This document shows, in pieces, positions 6,818 to 13,065 of a stretch of 13,065 bases of DNA. The notes under the pieces are model-generated. The model did not search any database. It was not told the origin of the DNA and saw only the letters and a list, made by a program, of their open reading frames with translations. The stretch's first letter is position 1, and each line of letters begins with the position of its first letter. The translations under genes were made by a program, and so were the position numbers. Origin of the DNA: JADGQM01 sp964505935 (lineage in GTDB: Bacteria > Desulfobacterota > Syntrophobacteria > Syntrophobacterales > Syntrophobacteraceae); NCBI GenBank assembly GCA_964505935.1, contig CAZDKX010000121.1:1-13065 (forward strand), read 5' to 3'.

Positions 6818-7075
6818 TTACTTCTTCATCTTTTTCATGAAAATATTTTCGCACTTGTCGGCGGCAGCTTCAGCCCGGCGGGCGGCAGCTTCGGCTTTCA
6901 TGGCAGCCGCTTCAGCCTGCTTGGCATAGTTGGCACAGGACTGCTCTACCTGCTGAGCCTTATCCAGAGCTGCCTGGCAGAGCTCAGTACACTTCTTGGC
7001 ATCCTGCGTACAAGCACAACCCACCATCGTGAAAGCAAAAGCAACCAGCATCAATACCGTCAATGTTCTCTTCAT
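6818..7075 (-). CDS. Small alanine-zipper, cysteine-rich lipoprotein (Lpp/OprI-like)
   Basis: An 85-residue lipoprotein. The signal ends in TMVGC, so Cys20 is the lipidated residue and the mature form is 66 residues, close to Braun's lipoprotein (58). The mature part is helical and Ala-rich, with three successive heptads AEAAAMK, AEAAARR and AEAAADK at 54-74, like Lpp or OprI trimer coils. It ends in KKMKK. In E. coli the Lpp C-terminal Lys is attached to peptidoglycan by an L,D-transpeptidase; such an enzyme is encoded next door. Six cysteines (20, 22, 29, 33, 47, 75) are unusual for an Lpp-like protein. The start is ATG 7075 behind AAGGAGG; a GTG directly before it is an alternative. The peptidoglycan link is inference; it may equally be a free alanine-zipper lipoprotein. 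Confidence 0.85.
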   Translation of the reverse strand: MKRTLTVLMLVAFAFTMVGCACTQDAKKCTELCQAALDKAQQVEQSCANYAKQAEAAAMKAEAAARRAEAAADKCENIFMKKMKK

Positions 7076-7332
7076 CACTCTTTCCTCCTTCGTAACTTGA
7101 TCTTACCCTTGTGTTGACAAAACCAGCCATTAACCAAAAAGCCGATGGACCTGCCTCCTACCACCCCCTCCCTTTTTCTTTGAATCCACCGCAAAAGCTC
7201 TTGGGAATTGCCTTCGCTTCCCGCACCATTGGAAAAATCGAATTCAGGCTACTCTACAAGTTTTAGAAAATCAAGAAGTTTTTTTCCTTATCCAAGCGCA
7301 TTCTCACGCCTTCCAGCCCCCTTGTCATGGGA

Positions 7333-8286
7333 TTAAGGCATGTTTTCAACGAGTTTCAAGGAAGTCTCGTCGGTGGCGAAGCGCGAAACATTAGTGGGCA
7401 CCCCGTTCTGCAGTTTCACCGCCATGAGGAACTTGTTCCGGTCAATGTGCTTGGCCAACGGGTGCTGCTCCAATTTGTTGAGCGCATACTGGTTGTAGTC
7501 AGGAAGCCTTCGATATACATCCGGATGGGCTTCGACAAACACCTGCCCATTTTTCTGGCCGAATTTTATTGGTTCATAGATGATTTCCAATTTGGTTGAC
7601 ATCGGCACCTGGGGATACAGGATCTTGATATGCTCGGGATAACAGCGGATACACCCGTGGCTGACCAGACGACCAACCCCCCACGGCATGGCTGTCCCAT
7701 GAACCCCGTAGGCTCCGGCAGAAAACTTCATCACATAATCCCCCAGCGGATTCTCAGGACCGGGAGGCATGGAAGCCATGCCGTATTTTTCCTGCAACGA
7801 GGCCGGGATATACCATGTTGGATGAACTCTTTTGTCATTGATGAAGAAAGTACCAAGAGGCGTCTCCCATCCTTCATCGCCGATGCCAATAGGATAGGTC
7901 TGAACCGTGCCGGAGCCCTTCTCGAAGAAATAGAGCCTCAATTCGGGCAAGTTGATCACCAGTTGCTGATGCTGCGTGGGCGGCAGCACCCAGAAGGTGG
8001 GGATGGATATCTTCTTGCCGGTGGGAGGAATCCAGGCATCCATCTGGGGGAACAAAAGATCGACTTCGTTATACCCCAGGCCATGCTTTCTCGCGATATC
8101 AAGCAGCGTTTCCTTCGCGCCGATCTTATACCAGACTGGAGTGCCTGCGACGGTGTTATCAGGAAAGCGATATTCAAACCGGCGAACAGGGGTATCGAAT
8201 TCCTCATCATCCGCGACAACCTGGGAGTCAAAGCATAAAAAGCATCCCAGAAGCAACAGCGTAGTACCCAGAACCTTCATTTTCAT
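7333..8286 (-). CDS. LysM-containing YkuD-family L,D-transpeptidase
   Basis: A 317-residue exported enzyme of the ErfK/YbiS/YcfS type, which forms meso-diaminopimelate crosslinks in peptidoglycan or attaches proteins to it. Residues 1-25 are a signal peptide ending VVA. A LysM-like wall-binding domain covers about 50-95 (WYKIGAKETLLDIARKHGL, then KKISIPTFWVLP). The catalytic YkuD domain runs about 107-235, with HGTAMPWGVG (196-205) and SHGCIRC (209-215); Cys212 is the nucleophile, His196 and His210 the conserved partners. The C-terminal 80 residues (HPDVYRRLPDY and onward) are an extension seen in YbiS/ErfK-type members. The upstream ribosome site is weak (GGGAAGAAG), so the start at 8286 could shift to the ATG six bases later. 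It is encoded upstream of, and in the same direction as, the Lpp-like gene, with a 257-base gap. Confidence 0.95.
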   Translation of the reverse strand: MKMKVLGTTLLLLGCFLCFDSQVVADDEEFDTPVRRFEYRFPDNTVAGTPVWYKIGAKETLLDIARKHGLGYNEVDLLFPQMDAWIPPTGKKISIPTFWVLPPTQHQQLVINLPELRLYFFEKGSGTVQTYPIGIGDEGWETPLGTFFINDKRVHPTWYIPASLQEKYGMASMPPGPENPLGDYVMKFSAGAYGVHGTAMPWGVGRLVSHGCIRCYPEHIKILYPQVPMSTKLEIIYEPIKFGQKNGQVFVEAHPDVYRRLPDYNQYALNKLEQHPLAKHIDRNKFLMAVKLQNGVPTNVSRFATDETSLKLVENMP

Positions 8287-8506
8287 CTATCTTCTTCCCA
8301 AGCGCTCGGCAATGTTTACAACATCATGTGAGCGGGCCGCTCGATGCCGGGTAACATTAAAGGTTCTGCCGTGCTGGATCAAGTTATTTTTCCGTGAGCC
8401 CGGGAGCTGGGCCCTCCCGTCGAACCACGGAAGCCCCATGAGGCCCATCGAAAGATGATAATAACCGAACCGGCCGCTTCCATCATGGTATCATTGGTCA
8501 TGGAGA

Positions 8507-9184
8507 CTATTGCTTTCTGGGCAACTGATCGAGGTTCCATTGCATGGGATTGAGCAGGGTGAAGCCGAGGCTTTCCAGTTTAGCCTTGACGCGGGCCACA
8601 TTGCTGGTGAGCAGGTAAGGGAAAACCGCTCGCTTGCCCTGCTCCCAATGCCGGGCAACCAGGATCGACCCAAAGGAGATGCGTTCCTCGGTAATGGCGT
8701 CAACAATCTTCTTCATCTGCCCGATCCGGTCTTCGACGACAATGCAGAGCAGGGTCCCCGGTTCTTCGATGCCGAGCACGTTGATGAAGGCCCGCATGAG
8801 GTCTCGAATAGAGATGATCCCAATCAGTTTTCCCTTGGCATCAATGACCGGAAAGCCCCCCACTTTCGTTTGCTGCATCAGCAGCAGGGCATCCTCAAGG
8901 GTGTTCATGGGCGATACGGTGACGACCTTCCGGGTCATGATATCCTTCACGGTGCGTTGCTTGACCCGCTCCCGCTCTCTGACCGCCTCTTCTCCGGTTG
9001 CCACGCTCGAAGGCATGGCGCTGCGAACATCCCGGTCCGTGACAATGCCGACCAGGATCCCGTCCTTGTCGGCCACGGGTAGATGGCGGATGCGGTGCCT
9101 GGCAAGCAATTCAGCGGCTTCCGCAATGGTGGTTTCGGGATCGATGGCGATGACCTCCCTGGTCATGGATTTGTCGATGAACAT
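8507..9184 (-). CDS. acuB: CBS-CBS-ACT protein, AcuB-like
   Basis: A 225-residue cytoplasmic protein with two CBS domains (about 7-56, with MTREVIAIDPETTIAEAA and GIVTDRDVR; and about 78-132, with DIMTRKVVTVSP and GIISIRDLM) followed by an ACT-like domain (about 143-212, LLCIVVEDRIGQMKKIVDAI). This is the AcuB layout. CBS pairs usually bind adenosyl ligands such as AMP or ATP, and ACT domains bind amino acids or other small effectors, so it is probably a sensor for the acetate-activation cluster; its exact role is unknown even in Bacillus. AAGGAGG six bases before the ATG gives a firm start. It lies 33 bases after the deacetylase gene in the same direction. The last residues have no recognised motif. 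Confidence 0.88.
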   Translation of the reverse strand: MFIDKSMTREVIAIDPETTIAEAAELLARHRIRHLPVADKDGILVGIVTDRDVRSAMPSSVATGEEAVRERERVKQRTVKDIMTRKVVTVSPMNTLEDALLLMQQTKVGGFPVIDAKGKLIGIISIRDLMRAFINVLGIEEPGTLLCIVVEDRIGQMKKIVDAITEERISFGSILVARHWEQGKRAVFPYLLTSNVARVKAKLESLGFTLLNPMQWNLDQLPRKQ

Positions 9185-9217
9185 CTTGCCCTCCTTTGGT
9201 CCAATAAGGTGACGCTT

Positions 9218-10168
9218 TCATTTCCCAAGAAGAATTTCCAGGTGGTTCTTGATCAACTCGGGCAGGCGCTGAATGGCATAGCCGCCTTCGAGTATAGAGA
9301 TCACGCGGCCCTTCGCATGCTCATCGGCGAGCTCCATCATTCGGTGCATGATCCAGGAATAGCCTTCGGTGGAGAGGTTAATATTCGACATATCGTCGTC
9401 CCGGTGGGCATCAAAGCCGGCCGAAAGCAAGATCAGTTCAGGCTGAAAGGACGCGAACGCCGGGAACAGGTCCCGCGTCAGCAGTTCCTGATAGGCTTCA
9501 TCGTCCGCGCCCGGCAGCACCGGCGAATTGAGCGTGAAACCATGACCCTCGCCGAGACCTCGCTCAAACTCGCGCCCGGTGCCTGGAAACGAGAAGGACG
9601 GATGCTCATGGATGGAATAGTAAAAAACGGTGGCATCGGCGAGGAAGATCTGCTGGGTGCCGTTGCCGTGGTGAGCGTCAAAGTCGACGATGCCAACGCG
9701 CTGGACTCCCCACTCCTCCTGCAGGTATTTGGCAGCGATGGCCACATTGTTGAAGTAGCAGAACCCGAGGGCCCGATTGATTTCGGCGTGGTGACCGGGA
9801 GGTCTCACCGCACAAAAAGCATTGTCGAGTTTGCCCTCCATGAGCAGATCGACAGTCTTGAGGATGCCGCCGACGGCCAGCAGGGCAATGTCATAACTAT
9901 CCTTGCAGATCTCGTTGTCAGGGTGGTCCAGCTCCCCCAGTTCAAGCATGCAGGCCTCTTCGAAACGATAGATGTGCCTGGGAGAATGAACCCGTTCAAT
10001 CCATTTCAGCTTCGCCGGAGTTGCCTGAATCAGAGTGACTTGTGACAGTAGACCATCTTCCTTCAGGGCACGGAAAGCAACCTCAAGCCGATCGGAGCGT
10101 TCGGGATGGGCTGGATTCGTGCTATGAAGCAAGAACCGTTCATCATATAAAAGACCTGTTCTTCGCAT
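9218..10168 (-). CDS. acuC: Zinc-dependent histone-deacetylase-family protein, AcuC-like
   Basis: A 316-residue class I/II HDAC-superfamily enzyme. Zinc-site and catalytic residues are all visible: RPPGHHAE (122-129) with the His126-His127 pair, VDFDAHHGNGT (161-171) with ligands Asp164 and His166, GFDAH (251-255) with Asp253, and the catalytic Tyr297 in LEGGY. NPAHPERSDRL (18-28) is the family's N-terminal motif. In Bacillus AcuC removes acetyl groups from acetyl-CoA synthetase. The neighbouring acs supports the same job here; acetylpolyamine amidohydrolase is the alternative. The start at 10168 is chosen for the GAGGAAAG just upstream; an ATG at 10183 and a GTG at 10192 lack one. Confidence 0.9.
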   Translation of the reverse strand: MRRTGLLYDERFLLHSTNPAHPERSDRLEVAFRALKEDGLLSQVTLIQATPAKLKWIERVHSPRHIYRFEEACMLELGELDHPDNEICKDSYDIALLAVGGILKTVDLLMEGKLDNAFCAVRPPGHHAEINRALGFCYFNNVAIAAKYLQEEWGVQRVGIVDFDAHHGNGTQQIFLADATVFYYSIHEHPSFSFPGTGREFERGLGEGHGFTLNSPVLPGADDEAYQELLTRDLFPAFASFQPELILLSAGFDAHRDDDMSNINLSTEGYSWIMHRMMELADEHAKGRVISILEGGYAIQRLPELIKNHLEILLGK

Positions 10169-10173
10169 TAGCT

Positions 10174-10181
10174 CTTTCCTC
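10174..10181 (-). promoter_or_regulatory. acuC: Ribosome binding site deciding the acuC start
   Basis: GAGGAAAG on the minus strand ends five bases before the ATG at 10168. It overlaps the upstream in-frame ATG at 10183, making that start and the GTG at 10192 less likely. Confidence 0.55.
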
Positions 10182-10256
10182 ATTTCGAACACATCTGCTG
10201 GTGCTGCCCGAGCCTGATGGAATTCGCGTAACCGGTCAGCTTGCTGCTTTCCCTAA

Positions 10257-10528
10257 AGTCGGCGCTGGTGTCCCTTGGAGACAGCCGAAGACCCATGAAA
10301 AGGACCGTCGCTGACAGGCGACCCGCAACTGTTCGCAGCAAAATCCCAACTCGTTCCGTACCAGATGGGGAAGCCAAGGTTAAGATGTTGGATGAGGGTT
10401 GAAAACAATATGCCGTGAACCCTGTGGGTATGCCTTGCTGGGTGGAAGTATGGAGGGGTGCTGCAAGACCGGTGCGAAGCTGGACCTCCTGCATTGAAAA
10501 GACTTCCCGAAAGCCAGCAAGGCTGAAA
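10257..10528 (+). ncRNA. Unidentified structured RNA-like segment between acs and acuC
   Basis: No protein gene fits here. The core is one long irregular hairpin made of four nested stems: 10432-10441 with 10514-10523 (10 bp, GCCTTGCTGG), 10444-10449 with 10502-10507 (GGAAGT), 10452-10456 with 10485-10489 (GGAGG) and 10469-10473 with 10479-10483 around a short GCGAA-containing loop. Upstream are AGGGTT/AACCCT (10395-10423), GTCGC/GCGAC (10307-10322) and TGTC/GACA (10269-10282). The inner stem contains two G-U pairs on the plus strand that would be A-C mismatches on the minus strand, and unpaired runs are A-rich (GAAA) on the plus strand, so plus is favoured weakly. Ends are approximate. It could be an antisense or stand-alone RNA, a group II intron domain remnant, or an intercistronic element of the minus-strand operon; no reverse transcriptase or domain V motif is present. 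Confidence 0.4.
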
Positions 10529-10552
10529 CCGAGGAGGGTGGCCCCTCCTCGG
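10529..10552 (-). terminator. Strong hairpin just after the acs stop codon
   Basis: CCGAGGAGG and CCTCCTCGG form a perfect 9-bp GC-rich stem with a six-base loop, 13 bases past the acs TAA. On the minus strand only a short TTT follows, so it may act as a weak terminator or as an mRNA-stabilising stem separating acs from acuC-acuB. On the plus strand it would close the structured segment and is followed, 10 bases later, by TTTT. Confidence 0.55.
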
Positions 10553-10565
10553 CATGTTGGTAGTT

Positions 10566-12509
10566 TTAGCCCTGGACCGCCGCCTGGCGATTCTTGATGA
10601 GGTCCTCGACCACCGCGGGTTCGGCGAGAGTGCTCGTATCGCCCAGATCCGAGATGTCATTCGCGGCGATTTTGCGCAAAATCCGCCGCATGATCTTGCC
10701 CGAACGCGTCTTGGGCAGACCGGGCGCCCACTGAATGAAGTCGGGTGCCGCAATGGCCCCAATCTCCTTCCTCACCCACAAAATGAGCTCTTTGCGCAAC
10801 TCATCGGAGGATTGGCGATCGGCGTTCAGGGTCACGTATGCGTAGATGCCCTGACCCTTGATTTCATGGGGGAAGCCGACCACCGCCGCTTCCGCCACCG
10901 CGGGATGAGCCACCAGGGCACTCTCCACCTCGGCCGTCCCGAGACGATGCCCGGATACGTTGATGACGTCGTCCACCCGCCCCGTGATCCAGTAGTAGCC
11001 GTCCTCATCCCGGCGCGCGCCGTCTCCGGTGAAGTAGAGGCCCTTGTAGGCGGTGAAGTACGTCTGTTTGAACCGTTCGTGATCGCCGTACACAGTGCGG
11101 AGCATGGCCGGCCAGGAATCGGTGATGACGAGGTTCCCCTTGCCAGCTCCCTCGATGAAGTTGCCCTCGGCGTCGATCAGGGCCGGTTTGAGGCCGAAGT
11201 AAGGCCGGGTGGCAGACCCCGGTTTGAGGGCCGTGGCACCGGGCAGCGGGGTGATCAGAATCCCGCCGGTTTCCGTCTGCCACCAGGTGTCCACAATGGG
11301 ACAGCGCTTTTCACCGACCACATTGTAGTACCAGAGCCAGGCTTCCGGGTTGATGGGTTCCCCGACGGTGCCGAGAAGGCGCAGGCTCTTGCGCGAGGTC
11401 TTCTTGACCGGTTCCTCGCCCTGCCGCATGAGAGCGCGGATGGCCGTCGGTGCGGTATAGATGATGTTGATCTTATGCTTGTCCACTACGTTCCAGAAGC
11501 GGGACCAGTCGGGATAGTTGGGCACCCCCTCAAACATGACCGAAGTGGCGCCGTTGGCCAGGGGACCGTAGACGATATAGCTGTGGCCGGTGACCCAGCC
11601 GATGTCGGCAGTGCACCAGTAGATGTCGCCTTCGTGATAGTCGAAAACGTGCTGGTGGGTCAAAGAGGTGTAGACCAGATAGCCGCCGGTGGTGTGCAGC
11701 ACGCCCTTGGGCTTGCCGGTGGAACCGGAGGTGTAAAGGATGTAGAGCGGGTCCTCGGCGTCCATCTCCTCCGGCGGGCAGTCCGCGGAGGCTTCCGCCA
11801 TGAGCTTGCCCCACTCGAGATCGCGACCGGGTGTCCAGGGGACCTGACCGCCCGTATGCTTCACCACCACCACCTTTTCCACCACCGGGCACTTCTGCAC
11901 CGCTTCGTCGGTGTTGGCCTTCAAGGGAATGGGTTTGCCGCCGCGCAGCCCTTCGTCGGCGGTGATCACCACTTTGCCCTGGCAGTCCTGGATGCGTCCC
12001 GCCAGGGAATCCGGGGAAAAGCCGCCGAAGACGATGGAGTGAACGACACCGATGCGGGTGCAGGCCAGCATCGCTACCGCCAGTTCGGGGATCATGGGCA
12101 GGTAAATGGTGGCCCGATCACCACGGCGCAGCCCCAATGATTTCAAAACATTGGCAAACTTGCAGACTTCCTGGTGCAGTTCACGATACGTGATGAACCG
12201 GCTCACTGCTGGATCGTCCGCTTCCCAAATGAGAGCCACCTGATCGCCGCGCTTGGCCAGATGGCGGTCCAGGCAGTTATAGCTGACATTCAATTTGCCG
12301 TCGATAAACCACTTGATGCGTACATCGCCCTCGAAGGAGCTCTCTTTCACCTTCGTCCAGGGTTTGAACCAATCGAGACGTTTGGCCTGTTCGCCCCAGA
12401 AGCCTTCGGGATCCTTGACCGACTGCTCATACAGCTGCAGGTACTTGTCGTTGTCCACCCAGGCCGATTTAGTCCAGGATTCCGGTACGGGAAACAACTG
12501 ATCTGACAT
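10566..12509 (-). CDS. acs: AMP-forming acetyl-CoA synthetase
   Basis: A 647-residue cytoplasmic enzyme that activates acetate with ATP and CoA through acetyl-AMP. All adenylate-forming signatures are present: the P-loop-like YTSGSTGKPKG (259-269), DTWWQTETGG (407-416) with the tryptophans that shape the small acyl pocket, YFTGDGARRDEDG (492-504), the hinge region GRVDDVINVSGHR (510-522) and the C-terminal PKTRSGKIMRR (599-609). Lys605 matches the lysine acetylated in Salmonella Acs (Lys609) to switch the enzyme off. Length and the N-terminal FWGEQAKRLDWF region (37-48) are typical of Acs. The start is ATG 12509, behind AAGGAGG. The AcuC-like deacetylase encoded downstream is the likely reactivating enzyme. 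Acetate assimilation or the reverse energy-yielding direction are both possible in an anaerobe. Confidence 0.98.
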   Translation of the reverse strand: MSDQLFPVPESWTKSAWVDNDKYLQLYEQSVKDPEGFWGEQAKRLDWFKPWTKVKESSFEGDVRIKWFIDGKLNVSYNCLDRHLAKRGDQVALIWEADDPAVSRFITYRELHQEVCKFANVLKSLGLRRGDRATIYLPMIPELAVAMLACTRIGVVHSIVFGGFSPDSLAGRIQDCQGKVVITADEGLRGGKPIPLKANTDEAVQKCPVVEKVVVVKHTGGQVPWTPGRDLEWGKLMAEASADCPPEEMDAEDPLYILYTSGSTGKPKGVLHTTGGYLVYTSLTHQHVFDYHEGDIYWCTADIGWVTGHSYIVYGPLANGATSVMFEGVPNYPDWSRFWNVVDKHKINIIYTAPTAIRALMRQGEEPVKKTSRKSLRLLGTVGEPINPEAWLWYYNVVGEKRCPIVDTWWQTETGGILITPLPGATALKPGSATRPYFGLKPALIDAEGNFIEGAGKGNLVITDSWPAMLRTVYGDHERFKQTYFTAYKGLYFTGDGARRDEDGYYWITGRVDDVINVSGHRLGTAEVESALVAHPAVAEAAVVGFPHEIKGQGIYAYVTLNADRQSSDELRKELILWVRKEIGAIAAPDFIQWAPGLPKTRSGKIMRRILRKIAANDISDLGDTSTLAEPAVVEDLIKNRQAAVQG

Positions 12510-12514
12510 GGCTT

Positions 12515-12521
12515 CCTCCTT
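12515..12521 (-). promoter_or_regulatory. acs: Ribosome binding site deciding the acs start
   Basis: AAGGAGG lies five bases upstream of ATG 12509 on the minus strand. A second in-frame ATG at 12524 directly precedes this motif and has no ribosome site of its own, so it is not the start. Confidence 0.75.
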
Positions 12522-12555
12522 CATTGGGTTTTTATTATGGAGTAATTAAACTTCT

Positions 12556-12573
12556 ACCGCCCGCTCGGGCGGT
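12556..12573. repeat. Perfect GC palindrome upstream of acs
   Basis: ACCGCCCG and CGGGCGGT are perfect inverted arms around a two-base centre, 47 bases upstream of the acs start. It could be an operator, or a terminator stem of a gene lying further right on the minus strand; only a short, interrupted T-rich tract follows (GTTTAATTAC). A CATAAT hexamer near 12534-12539 on the minus strand might be a -10 box. Confidence 0.6.
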
Positions 12574-13065
12574 CCATCGAGATCAGCGCGGGATAAGAAT
12601 AGAGTTGAGGGAAAAAACAGCCGGTCTGGCAGCTGCCAGCTTGGATACCGCTACGGTGCAAAAACGATTGGAATTCGAATTGGCGCAGGCGATTGAGAGG
12701 TTAGAACCAACACTTCAGTTTCGTATGTATCAACCGTAAAAGGGTTTGTCAACAGAAAGCTCCGAGAAAAACCGCTGATGACTCCAGGCGAAACGGAAAT
12801 TCCCCTTGGCTTTTCCTTGCCGGAGTTGGATACCGGTTGCCAGGAAGGCCCATTTTCCATTATGCTTGAGGGCCAGTGTTGGCCGTGGCAGAGGCCCTTG
12901 AACGACAGGCATCGGCAGCTCCAGAAGGCTGGTGCCTGGGATATTTTCAAATCTTTCGGGAATTCCCATTGCGAGCGGTTCGAGTGAGGCCCTCGATATG
13001 AGGAATTCGCAATCAGGTTAGCCTCTTGCATAAGTCTCGAATTCCGTCCCCCCGGCATGCTTCCA
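12574..13065. other. Region with no supportable gene
   Basis: Several overlapping open frames of 68-135 codons exist on both strands, but none has a ribosome site plus a recognisable protein pattern. The sequence TTGGATACCG occurs twice (near 12640 and 12826) and GAATTC four times, suggesting a patchwork or decayed sequence. The segment ending at the stop at 12739 on the plus strand (residues VQKRLEFELAQAIERL) reads like a real helix and could be a gene remnant, but I cannot name it. Confidence 0.35.

Noticed and set aside
8392..8430. Imperfect hairpin (CCGTG/CACGG enclosing GGGAG/CTCCC) downstream of the acuB-like gene
   Set aside because: It may be a terminator, but on the minus strand it is followed by A residues rather than T, and the stem has a large internal loop; not strong enough to annotate.
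9083..10045. A 320-codon open frame on the plus strand
   Set aside because: It overlaps the acuC-like and acuB-like genes on the other strand, both of which have clear domains.
10300..10425. Possible cobalamin riboswitch suggested by ACCCGCAACTGT
   Set aside because: Only this short string fits; the other conserved B12-box blocks are not in the right places, and neighbouring genes are not B12-related.
10554..12140. A 528-codon open frame on the plus strand
   Set aside because: It lies exactly opposite acs, which has every catalytic motif. GC-rich third positions keep the opposite frame open. The translation has no recognisable domain and no ribosome site.
12651..13058. A 135-codon open frame on the minus strand upstream of acs
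   Set aside because: No ribosome site, no motif; alternative frames on both strands are equally open.

Overview
The window looks like a chromosomal stretch of a Gram-negative, GC-rich bacterium, most probably a member of the Desulfobacterota (former Deltaproteobacteria, for example a Syntrophobacter-like sulfate reducer or syntroph). That placement is an inference from gene content: an Mla-type lipid transporter with a STAS subunit, lipobox lipoproteins, an L,D-transpeptidase, and an acs-acuC-acuB-like cluster. No rRNA, tRNA, CRISPR array, complete insertion sequence or phage gene was seen.

Layout. (1) 1-3764, minus strand: a compact probable operon read as nitroreductase, unknown lipoprotein, coaBC, family-4 uracil-DNA glycosylase, and an NfeD/ClpP-class membrane protease that runs off the left edge. 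The last three genes overlap or nearly touch. (2) 3765-4159: a gene-free divergent region with several inverted repeats. (3) 4160-6688, plus strand: STAS protein, mlaF, mlaE and mlaD, with a five-copy heptamer tandem repeat starting at the mlaF stop codon; a bidirectional terminator closes the unit at 6757-6790. (4) 6818-8286, minus strand: a small Ala-rich, Cys-rich lipoprotein ending in Lys-Lys, and next to it a LysM/YkuD L,D-transpeptidase; together they resemble a Braun-lipoprotein-like outer-membrane tether. (5) 8507-12509, minus strand: acetyl-CoA synthetase, then a roughly 400-base gap holding a strongly structured RNA-like segment, then an AcuC-like deacetylase and an AcuB-like CBS-CBS-ACT protein. 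(6) 12525-13065: no gene I can support, but a strong GC palindrome upstream of acs.

How the genes may work together. Two themes stand out. Regions 3 and 4 are envelope maintenance: lipid transport between membranes and covalent anchoring of the outer membrane. Region 5 is acetate activation with its probable control by lysine deacetylation and ligand sensing, as in the Bacillus acs/acuABC locus. The most unusual items are the unidentified structured segment between acs and acuC, and the cysteine-rich Lpp-like protein beside its candidate transpeptidase.
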